64,000 nt of DNA from Crambe crambe (GCA_963924555.1 OZ004586.1:8514501-8578500), one strand, 5' to 3'. Counted from the first letter of the stretch, positions 34,231-45,895 are shown. The notes: generated from the sequence alone by a model not told the origin. Numbers and translations: made by a program.

Positions 34231-35260
34231 TTACCCATCATTATGGAACCTTGTGGTGCTGCGGTAAGGGGAACGGCCAAGGGAAGCAGAGGACTGAGGG
34301 AGGGCTGCAGCAGCTGGAATCTTTTTCTTCAGTTCTACAATAATTATAAAACAAAACAGATGTAGTATGGCCCAATTTGTTCCTACAGGCATGCTAAGAA
34401 GATACTCTAATACAACACCATGAACACACTTGGAACTCAGCCTTTTGTCATAAGACTCTTTTGGAGGTCATTTCATATAAAGTCCATTATGTAAGTAAAT
34501 GCATTAAGTCTTTTTGATTGTCTTTTGTTGAGAAGTTTGTCCTCTGTCAGTCATTGAGACAGCTCTAATTACTCTCTACTGACCTGAGCTGGCAATCTGC
34601 AGTTTCCTGCGTGCCCCCAAGGTAGTCATACCCACTTCCTTGAGGTCAGCCTCAGTCATGGCCAGGAAGACAGTGAGGTCCACTTCCTCTCTCTCGAAGC
34701 AGGCCTGGTAGTGGTCCAGGTTGAGGCACTACATACAAAATGTGCCAGTGAACCCTTATCAGCATCATGTGACATTATAAACTTTGTCCTCTACTTCATA
34801 CAGTGTTTTGCAAGTCCTAGCTGCTATGTAAACTCTCTATTGAATTTAAATGTGTTTACATAGAAAGCAGCTATGGCATGAAATAGCCAAAGCCAGGAAT
34901 AACCACATCCTCACTGCTTCCCTATAGGTATGGAAACAAGATGGAGGCAGTCCACCCTATTCCGCTGAACTGTTCTCCTTTTCCTATAATTAGATAAAGG
35001 GAATGAGGCCAATCGACCCCAGGGTATTATTTAGACTGCAATATTTGGGGTATGCCCTTTATTATCAGTGATCTTACTCAGTCTGTGGTCATCCCTAGAC
35101 CGACTGCAGCCTTTGAAAATCAGGCACTGGAATTGATCTACTGCACATGTGCAATACAGCTCTCACTTTAGGCCCAGATTTCTTGATCACACTTACCAAC
35201 ATCCCTAATGAAGTTCTGGGCACGTTGCTCCGTGTCCATAAAGTGTTGGGAGTAATCATT
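34231..35260 (-). CDS. SAM-domain protein (Bicaudal-C/ANKS3-like), 3' exons
   Basis: Minus-strand exons are about 35,260-35,197 (LGML at its end), 34,728-34,584 and 34,334-34,231. Joined they read SLGMLCLNLDHYQACFEREE, VDLTVFLAMTEADLKEVGMT, TLGARRKLQIASSELKKKIP and a Ser/Pro-rich tail (SSASLGRSPYRSTTRFHNDG) before TAA. This is a complete SAM domain of the BICC1/ANKS3 class, with the DLKE-[LV]-G-[IM]-T-T-x-GARRK signature and SEL-K after it. SAM domains of this class polymerise; Bicaudal-C is an RNA-binding regulator in the cytoplasm. The KH or ankyrin part was not found, so the 5' end is missing or lies in exons I cannot see. The stop and both terminal splice sites agree in phase. Confidence 0.75.
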
Positions 35261-35397
35261 ATGGCTCTTTGAGTTGGAATGCCCAGTGCGTGGCAGTAAT
35301 GTGCATCGTGTTAGTAGAACTCAAAGATATACAGGGAAGGAATGTACATACAGTAAGGTAAAAATTGATAGGGGAGGGGAAAACCCCAGAGAAATCT

Positions 35398-35428
<31 letters not shown>

Positions 35429-35858
35429 AGCCCAAATTCTATTATTGTTTCATGCTAAGAAGTGCTACAATACATTAAACCACTTTGAACATTGCCTACT
35501 GAAGGAAGAATGATGATCTCTACTTTGTCTGCACAGAAATTAAAGCTTCCTGAGAGCCTGTGGGTCCGGGTATGAAGACATAACCACACCCATCACTGGC
35601 TGGGATTGACACACCCACTCAAAACCACACCCACTTCATTTGGATCATTCAGTGAACATGTAAAGTCACAAATACCAGTACGTCCCTACATAAACATGCA
35701 CATATGCACACAAAAACAAAATGTAACAATGTCCTGCACAACTACAATACAGCTAGCTTTACACATTGCCAACCCTTTACCTATTATTAGGAGACCCTAT
35801 ACCTAGTATGTTTGAATTCCCTAACTCCCTCGCAGTGTTTATTACCTGTTGTTCCTCC

Positions 35859-36060
35859 TTATTTCAGTATCTTGACTACAGTCTTATTGGTTTCATGGCG
35901 TTTGTCGCCTTTTTCCTGTCTTGAGCTGGAAGCTTCGTTGTCTCTAGAGGTCGACTGCTGCTTCTTAGAGAATGAGGCTATAGCTGGCCGCTTAGGCGGA
36001 GGAAGAGTCTCACCACTACCACTTTCAGCACGCTTTCTAGAAGACACATTGGTCTTAAAA
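35859..36060 (-). CDS. low-complexity Ser/Lys/Arg-rich exon, possible 5' part of the SAM gene
   Basis: A minus-strand frame reads SSRKRAESGSGETLPPPKRP, then SFSKKQQSTSRDNEASSSRQ, then ETNKTVVKILK. It is basic, serine-rich and nuclear-signal-like. A CTATTTAG acceptor precedes it at about 36,068. It either ends at TAA (35,859) or is spliced onward from a weak GTAGTC donor toward the SAM exons. No domain is recognised. Confidence 0.4.
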
Positions 36061-36264
36061 TTTCTAAATAGAGCTCACCATCGCCCTCGCGGCGCGCGGC
36101 GGGAGACGTAGACCGGGGCTCTCACAGGGACTGCCCCTCTTCTGTAAAGAATGTCTGGTACGATATGTGAACAAGTCAAAGCTGTAAACTACATACAAGC
36201 TGACTCAAATGTCTGGGTACAGAACTATCCCAGCTGAAAGGCTCCTGGCTCGCGAGACTATAAT

Positions 36265-38346
36265 CATAGATACTATACTCCGCCCCGGGATTGGAAACGA
36301 AGTCTGCGCATCCAATTTTTTCCATTACAACAATACAAAACATGCGCGGACACTCCGTGTTGTATAGTAACGGTCGTCAACAAGCCGTAGCAACGGAGGT
36401 TTTTTCGTTATTATAAGGTGAGCAATAGAATCTATACGGTAAAAAGATGGTCAAACTTTAGTATCCATAGGTAACTTACTAATGCTATAAATTCAGTAGA
36501 GCAAAAGCAGTTTGGGATAGAGATATTCTCACTCCAAGAAATAAATATATGTACAGAACTTGTTGGGGTAAAAATGTCCATATAAGAAGCATTTGAGCAT
36601 TATTTTTTCATGAATCTGCTGCAACTAGGATTGGGATATCGCTTGAGCTTGTTTATAACAAGTGTGCTACAATAATAGTCTAGTTTTACCCAGTTAGAGG
36701 TATGATAGGGTCTTAACTGGTCGGGGGAAGAACATCAGTACTATAATATTAAAAGAAAAGCTCCATCATGCAAATACTAAAGCTAGGACTAGATTATCGC
36801 TTGAGCAATATAAGATTTGGTGTACTCTTGTAATGATGCACTTTTGCTAATCTATAAATTATGACATTGATCAGCTATCTGTAAAGTAACACCACATTCA
36901 TATATAGCTAGCTAACTACAACCATGACTATAGCTGTGCATTGTGCATGGGATACTAAGCTATATAGGCTAGCTATGTCTATCAGCCATGGGTGGAAGGA
37001 AGTTTCGCTTGAGTGCTCGAAGATCATGCAGAAAGAAGCAGCAGCAGAGAGCGATCAATGCATGGGCTTAGAGCATATCATTTCCCAACAACAAGCTGAA
37101 TCCTATGAATTGTGAATTATTGTGGAATTTACCTACTGTGGTATCAAGTGTTCCTGCTATTGAAACCAAAAATTGATTCCAGCAAAGTATATGTACTGGA
37201 AATGCAGATACCAACCTCATCAAAATGACATTATCAGTAAAAGAAAATTCAAGACCCCTTCCTAAAAGATCAAGACCACAGAAAGTGTCTAAAAAACCTC
37301 TTGGGTTATAATAGCATGTAGCTATAGCTTGATGCTGACATTATTCCACAAGTATATTATTATAACATCAATATTTAAGATGATTGGGGTGACACTCACT
37401 GGAACTAGATTCAGAAATTAGTTGTTTTCTTATTTTTGCATGGTTTTCTTATGTGTGGCCTTAAAGTTTTCTATCCACGAGGAGGCATAGGAAAATCCTC
37501 TGATTTTCAAAAACTGGCTGACCACCATATGCAGGAGGGCAACACTGCTCTCCTCTTACCATTCCTCATTCAAGAGGGATCAACTTGATCACTTTCTGCT
37601 ATCTCCTTCATAACCGCATCTGTCAGCTCCATATCTTTTCCCAGTCTGTTTCTCACCTCGTATTCTATCACAACAAAAACATCAAATGTTTTATTATTTA
37701 CTAGGGTGAGACCACCACAATCCACTAGGTCTACCCAGTCATGTGAGTCATCATCATCATCTTCTTCATCACCATCATCATCAGCCAGTAGCTAGATCAC
37801 TGATGCACAAAATTATGTTGCTCCTTTTTCAATGGATGAGTTGAAGTAGAAAGTTTCTTTTTCAACAGTCTTGGAATAATCCAGCAACAAATCGTAGAGC
37901 GTTTCTTTCATTGTAAGTTAATGATGGTGGTGGAGTGGAAGCTACAGTAGGTACAGGATGACAGATCTTTATCAGTTCCTTAATAATGTGATATCCAATA
38001 TACTGTACAGGATTCATTAAATTCGATACAGGATTGCTCTAATACATCCTTCCACATTGTTTGGTACGTATCACACACTCATATTTTGTGGTAAGATGAC
38101 TATGTTTGCTCTCTGTTTTTTTGTTTTGTTCTTCTTAGTAAACTTATTGTGATGATTTATACTTATAAGTATCAAATTTGTAAGTACTGTAGCTTATCTT
38201 GTCCTTCTAGCTCATCTAGTATGCTTATTGTAGAACAAGAAGCCATTGTCATAACGACAAATTTTCGCGCGCAATTTCTCCTCCAACACGGAGTGTCCGC
38301 GGGAAATCTCCGGTTTCCAATCCCGGGGCGGAGTATAGTATCTATG
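36265..38346. mobile_element. P-superfamily element B, internally decayed
   Basis: Ends CATAGATACTATACTCCGCC plus CGGGATTGGAAACG, inverted at the right (GGCGGAGTATAGTATCTATG). CTATAAT is duplicated at 36,258-36,264 and 38,347-38,353. It is 2,082 bp. It contains a degraded minus-strand copy of the accessory gene found in the autonomous element, but no transposase exons that I can see. It is the evidence that the accessory gene belongs to the P elements and is not a passenger of one copy. Confidence 0.88.
37395..37914 (-). pseudogene. decayed homologue of the P-element accessory protein
   Basis: The minus strand reads ETLYDLLLDYSKTVEKETFY, then an acidic run, then HDWVDLVDCGGLTLVNNKTF, IEYEVRNRLGKDMELTDA and, after a shift, FLKIRGFSYASSWIENFK. 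It aligns segment for segment with the C-terminal half of the accessory protein at 38,920-40,069 (EWVGSVDRGGG, FALLCSIEYALRREL, ITIRGFSFASSVMEMYK). There are at least three stops and one frameshift. Confidence 0.7.
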
Positions 38347-38371
38347 CTATAATTATGTGATAGTATACTTG

Positions 38372-38597
38372 AGAAAAGGGGTCTTATCGCGCAAAACATT
38401 AAAAGCTGTTAAACGCTTGTAAAGTTTACAAGCTACATATAAAATGTACATGAGATGTAAAATTCAATTAAGTATAACTCAGGAACAAAGTGGTGTATTA
38501 ATTAGATTTAAAAACCATGTAAATCTCCAGTTTAAGAGCTTTAGAATGACCGATAACTCCGTTTTGAATTTTTGCGCGATAAGACCCCTTTTCTCAC
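38372..38597. mobile_element. MITE with 26-bp TIR
   Basis: GAGAAAAGGGGTCTTATCGC followed by GCAAAA at the left is perfectly inverted at 38,572-38,597. The 226-bp element has no gene. The target duplication is not clear. It lies between the two P-family elements. Confidence 0.7.
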
Positions 38598-38648
38598 ATA
38601 TGATTGGTGCATTAGTTAGACTCACCATTGTATCTCTACAAAACGATT

Positions 38649-38720
38649 AGTCTCGCGGGCCAGACTCGATTCTTTCCTTTTTCTTGGAAAAGAAAAAATC
38701 GAGTCTGGCCCGCGAGACTA
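38649..38720. repeat. 72-bp near-perfect hairpin
   Basis: TAGTCTCGCGGGCCAGACTC and its inverse GAGTCTGGCCCGCGAGACTA enclose a smaller self-complementary CTTTTTCTTGGAAAAGAAAA core. It ends exactly at the target site of the autonomous P-like element. Related partial hairpins occur at 36,240-36,260 and 33,480-33,505. Confidence 0.85.
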
Positions 38721-38919
38721 CATAACCATAGATAATCTATACTACGTACACGGGATTGGAAACGGCTGGATTAACCCTCTCAATCCTTGACCCGGATTTA
38801 ATCACGTGCGATTTTACGGGTTATTCGATTAACCCTTCGATGGTTGTATAAAAATTGGCGCGCAAGATTGCATGCATGCTAGCTAGCTAGCTACCGTATG
38901 TGGTTTGCGGTTGTTCTGA

Positions 38920-40069
38920 ATGGCTGATCTTGTTACTTCTCCTAGTGCGAGTGATATAGAAGATGCAAATGAGCTACCTATCCCCGCAAGGATCCTCGAT
39001 ATTCAGGTGAACTTAGCTATTATTGTTATGTCCAGTATAAATTATTTAGCATAGAGCAAGCTAGCTTATTACTGGGCTCTATTGGCAAGCTAGCTAAATT
39101 AACTAAGGATTGGTACTTATAGGAAAGGAATATACATATTAAAAGCTGCCTGCAAGGCCATAGAAGATGATGAATGTTTCTCGGTTGAAGCAGAGGGAAT
39201 GAAAATTTATCTTTCTTCAGCAAGAAAGTTGAGGGAGTACATTGAAAAGAATAGTTCAGAAGAAAAAGTAATTGAATTTACAGAATGGCTGTTGGCTCAA
39301 CTACAGACCATTGTACGTAAAGCTACCAAAGCTTCATTGGACCAGGTAGTTTTATGGTCGCATTTCCACCATTTTCGTTGCAGTGATGGTTTCAAGGAAA
39401 AGTGGAAAACATTTTTGTCTTATTCTGCATTAACCGATTCTTCTATATTTTATCAGACTCTTACTACTCGTATTTTAGACTATATAATATTAGATTCATT
39501 CCCAATTCCTACCGAAACCCCTTTCCCTGATTCAAGTGTCAATAATTTGACGTATGAAGAGGAAAATGCTATCAGATACGTCGGTGGTTACATCATCAAA
39601 ACATTGAAGAAGCAAAACTGTGACACTATAGATGTAGCTTTGAATGATTTGGTGGATGAAGATGGTAGTGGAGAAGCTGATGAATCAGGAGAGTGGGTGG
39701 GCAGTGTTGATAGGGGGGGGGGGGGGGTTTGATTTACATTAGTGATCCTGCATTTGCTTTGTTATGTTCAATCGAGTATGCTTTGAGAAGAGAGTTAAAT
39801 GTCCAGGCTGCACACACTATGGATGACAATTACCGCAAGAAGATGAAGGAATCAATTGAGAGTGATGAAGACGTGCAGTTCAACTGGACAATGGTTTCTG
39901 TTGAAATGGATGATGAAGTGTCGGAAAAAATTTTAGACCTAATTATAGATAAATGGATTACCATTCGTGGATTTTCATTTGCGAGTTCAGTGATGGAAAT
40001 GTATAAAATGGAGACCAAGCAAGGGACCCAGAAGGCGAAGAGATTGCGACATGATGTTACTCAAAAATA
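38920..40069 (+). CDS. P-element accessory protein, function unknown
   Basis: Exon 1 is 38,920-39,006 (MADLVTSPSASDIEDANELP onward, 29 codons). The second exon starts near 39,123 and is open to the G15 tract at 39,713-39,727. Reading resumes in another frame (ISDPAFALLCSIEYALRREL) to a TAA at 40,067-40,069. Two joints are imperfect: the first intron junction is off by one base, and the G15 tract shifts frame. Both could be assembly error, since long G runs are hard to sequence. Conserved-looking segments are YLSSARKLREYIEKN, LTYEEENAIRYVGGYIIKTL, an acidic linker, VDRGGG, SIEYALRREL and ITIRGFSFASS. No catalytic signature or known domain is seen. A homologous but dead copy lies in the divergent P element at 36,265-38,346, so the gene is a lasting part of this transposon lineage. 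It may regulate or assist the transposase. Confidence 0.65.
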
Positions 40070-40280
40070 AAATCCACAATCCACTTTGCATTATTCTTTT
40101 ACATGCACCGGGACATCCAGGTGTGCACCAACCAGTTGCAAAGACACTTTTTATTTCATGCCTTTCATGCTTTTCCTTTTTTTTTTTTTTTTTTTAACTG
40201 GCTTTTATAAAAGCCACTAAGTTAACAAAAGATTCACTTTTTTTCTTTCAAAGTATAATGTAGATGAATAAATTAGGACA

Positions 40281-43122
40281 TTAATTATTGACTTTTCTTC
40301 TCTTGCAGAGAGGTTGATTAGGCATATCATGCTGAAATTCAGTCTTTCTTCCCTGGCAATTTCCTGTGATATCATCCAACCATATTCCATCAACAATCCT
40401 GATTGTTTCAGTACTCTTTATAGCTTCTGCTACTGCAGGATTATCATTTGTTGACCCTTTTTGACGCAGCTTCCCAAAATGTTTTTCTAAAATGTCCTGA
40501 TTTAGTTTGGAACTCAAGAATATGGTGACATCAGGTATCTCCATGATGCACGGAAGTAATTCCATGAAGGAGTGAGCTAGCATTATGGTAATTATTATTG
40601 CATATGCATTATGTTTTACAATGCAACCTACTAGTTATGTGTATGCCATCCAACGTTTCTTGGCTAAGAAGCATTCTCTTTTTTTCACCTTTTTTAAACC
40701 CTTTCCTTTCTTCCACAGATTTTTCCCACTGATTGAAATAGGGAAGGAGCTCTTCTTTCAGAAACTTTAAAGGTAGGTATTGATTGTGCCATGAGTTAAT
40801 AAAAAATATAAAGTTATCATTCACATTACCTTGATGCGAAAATCATTTTTACTCCTGTAAGGGTTCATAAATGGTTTCCTCTCATGTTTTCCTTTGGTAT
40901 ACGAGGAAACATTTAGGCAGTCAAAGAATTTATCCATTAGAGATAGAAAAAGAGATGTTTCTGATGCTTCTTCCCCCCCAGTGAGGGCCAAAGCTTGAGC
41001 AACACTTTCACTCAGAACCTATAGATATTTAGTATATAGAGCTATATTATACATGTATAGCTAGTTGTGTTATATAATACCTGAGCAGCTAGATCCACCC
41101 TCATTTTCGAAAAATTGTTCAAATAGATATGCTCATACTTCAATTTATGTGCTATGGACAGTCCAGGAGTTGATGTAATTGTACCAGTATTCCTTTTATA
41201 CAACTGACTGATGTGGTCCCACTTCAGGGATTTACCACAGCACTGCATGAAATGACAAAACAGAATGACAAGGCGACTTCAAATAGCTATATAAAGCTGC
41301 ATGTGTATAAAGCTCACCCACAAGTTCCTCTTTTTGCTAGCAAGGCAGTTCCTAGCAGTCTTCAAGAGGTGTGGAGGGTCTGATATAAAGAAAATTTCCC
41401 CTGACATGTAAACATTGCTGGTCTTGTAGACCAGCTCTTCTTTGAAGGAGTGCATGGCAAACATTTTTCGATTGCACTTTGCGCCATCACAAGTAACGGC
41501 TAGAATTTTGAAGTCCATTAGTGATAACCGTTCAATCGTCCGCCAGAGTAATGAAAATAATTCATAGGCTTTGAGAGTTTTTACGGGAAATAGGGCATAT
41601 GGGAAATGGAGCCCAGTTACCAGTCCTCTCAGCATGAAAACTACAATAGACCTATAAATTGTTGTAATAAGCTTATTATTAGTAGCTATAGTTATTCCCC
41701 AGATTACCAATTAACTACTCATTGTATATATAATTACTTAGCCAAAGAGTGCCTTGGAACATGATCCTGAATCTGGTATTGATTTTCATAATCAAGTAGG
41801 TGAGTGCCTATATCGTCTAGCTGAACAAAGCCAGTCAAACTCCCAGTAAACTTATTGAATATTAATCCTTCCTTTATGTACATTTCATCCACCAACAAGC
41901 ACAGGTTTTTGGCCAAGGATGGTGATGGCTTTGTTTGCTCCACCAATCTGAGGAGCTGTTGGTCTACTGCTGTGGAGAATCCAGTGGAAGAAGGGACAAA
42001 ATGCCGATAGTCTCTGAGTGTCCTGCCAGAAGGCAGCTCAATGATACCAGATTTTCGCAATGTTTCGTATGCACCACTGGACCTGTAATGAAGATAGAGA
42101 CACCACTTGATGACAAGTGGATGCCAGCGCATTGATCTTTTGCTCTTTAGCGTCATTGCTTTTAATTGCTGACTCCAAAAAATATGCTTGAAGGAGTCTT
42201 CTGCATGTGTTGAAAGAACTTTCGTGGAGTACTGTTCCATCAAAGCCTTCATGTCAGCATCAATTTCGGTGCACAGAGGTAAGCTTTGCCTCTCGAAAGA
42301 TCGTGCGATGATATTCTGCAGCCTAGCATATGATCGGTTCTTTTTGTGCAGTAAACTGTGCATGTTTTTCATACGCTCCGTAAGTTGCTCAGGATTCAAG
42401 AACCTGTAATTAGCATGACTGCTGGGAAGACAGATACTATTATCCTTCTTGTTGCAACGCCTTAGTGCACACTTTAGGTAGTTTTCTTGATGGATTGAAC
42501 ATTGGTGGCAATGATTTCTTATGCTCGTTCTTTCCAAGAAATACTGGCATTTGGCATGCCTAATGCAAGGTGGCTCATGTCTGTCATCCACATATGCTGT
42601 TATTAGGCCTATTATTGTATAATGATCATAGCTAGTAAGTAATGATTACACATCATTTATATTAATTATACCTTCAGCATTTGTAAAAATATCACCATGT
42701 GCCTTCATTTCAATCACTTGTGAGTATTTTGACAGGTCATTGCCAGTGCAGTAATGATAAGTATCAATTCTGCTAAGTAGTTCTAGTAATGCTTCTTTCC
42801 TTTCAATTGTGGGAGGAAGAGGCTCCAAAGAAGAAGGGAGGCTGATCTCTCCAAGTGGTGGAACAGTAACACTCCATTTCAACTCTTTGTTGATATCCAC
42901 TTTTATAGTCATCATTGCTCTAGAGTTGAACTTGCAGACTTGAATCATGCCATTAAGCTCAGGGAGCATGCACCATTTCCCCAAGTTTGCACATCTAAGG
43001 TCATCCCTTAGACTAAGGAACTTTGAAATTTTGCACGTCTCTAAACTTATGCTAATTTTCAAAGACTTGGGTCTATGATAGTACTTTCTGTGCCGGCCAA
43101 GTCTGAATTTTCTGTAACCCAT
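40281..43122 (-). CDS. P-element/THAP9-type transposase, about 807 aa, intact
   Basis: Seven minus-strand exons join in phase: 43,122-42,672; 42,596-41,738; 41,651-41,318; 41,242-41,081; 41,018-40,830; 40,764-40,632; 40,576-40,281. Order of motifs: a novel N-terminal region; CIRHAKCQYF...CHQCSIHQ; RWHPLVIKWCLYLHYRSSGA with LPSGRTLRDY (family signature); first acidic residue in LCLLVDEMYIKEG (about residue 388); second in LAVTCDGAKCNRKMF (about 493) followed by SDPPHLLKTARN; LKWDHISQLY; MRVDLAAQVL; NPYRSKNDFR; MLLSQETLDG; and the catalytic glutamate in SSKLNQDILEKHFGKLRQKG (about 738). All three catalytic acidic positions are intact, so it is plausibly active. No THAP zinc finger is seen at the N-terminus. 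A CAG/ATC acceptor just before the first ATG leaves room for an unseen upstream exon. Confidence 0.9.
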
Positions 43123-43868
43123 GATCTGCAATGTACATGGGGATTGTAATAATTATTTATCATACACTTTGAAACTCATATTTTATATTTCAGGTTATGT
43201 TATTGTATGGCTAATTATTACAATGCCACCCACTAGCCCTTCTACTCTTATGTCATATGGTTGATGAAGATTTTCACACTAAGGAAAGGCAGAAATTGCT
43301 TCAGCTCTGGGACTATGTTATTTTATTTCACTTATAAAAAACTAGCCCACCTTTAATAGTAGTGGTATAATTTATAGCCTAAGCCATGTAAAATCAAGTG
43401 TACAATGTGAATATTATGTTGCTTTGGCAAATTTCAGTACCATATGAGAGAAACTGCTTCAATACAGTTTTCAAGTAAGTACAACCCATGTGAAACTGCA
43501 CTTTCATGCTCGCATATATATTTTTTACTTCACTGATCCTTAGTTACTTTAGTGTACTTCGTATTTATTTACTCACCCAATTCTATACTCGAGTGCGTAG
43601 CGAAAAAATCGCAAACTATAACGGCTGATGCATTGATTCTGCATATCACCAAGCGGGTCAAGGAATGCGCAAAAATTATTGCATTGTCTCTATGGGCGCA
43701 CGTGACCCGTTTCCAATCCCGGGCCGTGTACGTAGTATAGATTATCTATGACATAACGATACCCATCTTCAGTTTTGCACTGGGTCCTTTTATAAGAGGT
43801 CACAGTGCATACATTTGAGCCCTTCGGGAAAAGGCCCACTTATTTTTTTGCGGGGCGGTTGAGTTGTT

Positions 43869-45228
43869 CCAAGGGCTTATCGAGTCGCGAAGCGACGAGA
43901 GGGCATGCAACTTCCAATGCTCTGTATATAGACGGCGTAATGTAAAATATTACTATAAATAGCTTAGCACGTGCAGGATTGGAAACAGGTCACGTGCGCC
44001 CATAACGACAATACTGACAATCCGTGCCGTGTAGGCAGCTGTTCGTGCTAAATTGCCCCAAACAAACAGGGGAGGAGAAGTAGTGTGCCAAATTTCTGCT
44101 AAACTATAGCCAATTGGTAAGTTCAAAGAATGCAAAGAGTGGGCTAGTATAGTGCTAAACAAGCATAGTTCTTAAAAAGGCTGGTTTCTCAAGTGTTAGA
44201 GGGTATAATTGCGAGTAACAATGGTAGTTCGACTTTGTGGACCTCTGGAGCTTGGATGTTAAAAGTATAGTCTCTTTTTCCCCACTAATCTGTTAGGTAG
44301 TGATCATTTATATGTACATATGTACTTTTTAAAGGTGCCTGTAAAAAAATCATGTCGATGTTACTGTTTCTTCAGATTACCCATGGCTGGCTGTCAAGAA
44401 AAGCTATATGTAAAGAAGGATACTATAATGTAACAACTAATACTGTCACTTTACACATATTTCCTTTCATGTTATAATAAAAAAAATGATAATAACAAGT
44501 ACTGATAGTGCACTGCTGAACATCCAATTCATCGAGAGATTTGTTGTGATATACTTGTTTTGAGGGATCAAGATGAAGAGTAAAGCTGCCCCAGTGTATC
44601 CTTTCCTGCCCCTGATACAAGGAGGTATCTCATCTCCTCATATAAGAACAACATAGTGAAATGGCTTCTTAAACCATCAATGGCAAATGGCATGCCATCT
44701 CCAGCCCTGCACAAAATTAAAACTACTTGAGTACATATGGTCAACTAGTATCCTTCATTTTATACCAAAAGTAAGGCAGCTAGACTTCTATTTTAGTAGT
44801 AGGAGTGCCACAAAATTTTTCAGTCACCTGTTTCCACGTTTTTCTTCCATAGCAACAGTAAACAGACTAAACTGACATGATAAACTACTACAGCTATAGG
44901 TCATTGAGCCTTTTCACTTATAATCATAATTATTGCTGCGCTAAATACCTTGCCTTTCATCCTCTTTCTTATTTTGTGTAAGATTTCTCTGTTCGCCAGG
45001 TACCTACACGGCCGGATGGTCTATAAATTCTACGCGCGCATGCCCTGTTTCCAATCCTGTAGCTGTAGCTGTGTACGTAGTCTAGTATATCTATGGCACG
45101 TGGTAGGCTCCGTCCGCATATGTCCGGATACTGCAGTAAACTGTGGTTAAATATAGTAACAATTTACATTTTGCCGTCTATACTAGCTGCATGCCCTCTC
45201 GCCGCTTCGCGGCTCGATACGCCCTTGG
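43869..45228. mobile_element. 5-bp-TSD element, TIR CCAAGGGC...
   Basis: CCAAGGGCTTATCGAGTCGC at the left matches the inverse of GCGGCTCGATACGCCCTTGG at the right over about 41 bp, ending at GGGCATGCA. TTGTT is repeated at 43,864-43,868 and 45,229-45,233. It has been entered by P-family element C and carries no gene of its own. A scrap of the same end lies at 26,513-26,530. Confidence 0.7.
43974..45095. mobile_element. P-superfamily MITE C, left outer end lost
   Basis: The right end is complete (CCAATCC ... CTAGTATATCTATG). The left begins at the inner block CAGGATTGGAAACAGG, so the outer CATAGATA block has been lost. GCACGTG is duplicated at 43,967-43,973 and 45,096-45,102. It has 1,122 bp without a gene. 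Its interior (44,122-45,051) is the source of the copy at 60,013-62,030. It lies only 217 bp from the autonomous element. Confidence 0.75.
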
Positions 45229-45261
45229 TTGTTCCATAGATATGAAGTGTAATTTGTGTCA

Positions 45262-45530
45262 AAATTCCATATACACTAAACACTATTGCAATTCCAATTT
45301 GCTATGCGCTAAACACGATTCCACTTCGAGTTTCTCTGTGAAAAACACATTCCAATTCCAATTCCTTTAAGATGAACGCGATTCGAATTCGAATTCGATT
45401 TCTAATTCGAATTCTAATTCGAACTGCGAAATTTTTTCAACACCGCACCAAAATGATGATTGGAACTGAGATCGAGAATTGGTTTTGCACCATTTTGTGT
45501 CGGACGATACCTTACCAGTCTCTCAAAGGT
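45262..45530. repeat. segment with inverted copy at 59,757-60,014
   Basis: A stretch rich in GAATTC words (GATTCGAATTCGAATTCGAT, 45,378 onward) that is present in reverse complement at 59,757-60,014. The 65-codon arginine/isoleucine frame found in both copies is a product of the GAATTC-type repetition. No gene is supported. Confidence 0.8.
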
Positions 45531-45895
45531 AATAGGCTATGTATTGCTATAACAAAAACTAAGCTTTAGCAGTAGTCTATAAGAGCGTGGGGCAGGAGAA
45601 CCTGAAAACTTATAAGCATCTGCAGTCGAGGGTGTTTTGGTGTGGTGTCTTAGTCCGTTTACTTTTGTCATGACAGATTTTTCTACCCTGCTGACAGAAA
45701 AGGAGGTAAAGGGTCGACTACGTCAGACTATATACCGCGCGCGCCGAGCTTTTTATTAAAAGCTACACGCATGCGCTTCTTATTATACATGTAGACGTAG
45801 CCAGAATTGGAGCAAGAAACAGTTTGGGAAGGGTAAAACTACACACAAAATAGAGGGGTTAAGTCAAAGTCATACACTGAACGTTTTCTCCTTAG

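Larger units (their letters stand above)
38727..43750. mobile_element. autonomous P-superfamily element with two convergent genes
   Basis: It is 5,024 bp. Ends are CATAGATAATCTATACTACG plus TACACGGGATTGGAAACG on the left, inverted on the right (CGTAGTATAGATTATCTATG). ACATAAC is duplicated at 38,720-38,726 and 43,751-43,757. It holds the accessory gene (+, 38,920-40,069) and an intact THAP9/P-type transposase gene (-, 43,122-40,281) that converge with 211 bp between them. Drosophila P elements carry one gene and make 8-bp duplications. This element has two genes and a 7-bp duplication. Confidence 0.92.

Noticed and set aside
45372-45569. 65-codon Arg/Ile-rich frame, also at 59,708-59,905
   Set aside because: It arises from GAATTC-type repetition and is duplicated as DNA in inverted orientation, not conserved as protein.
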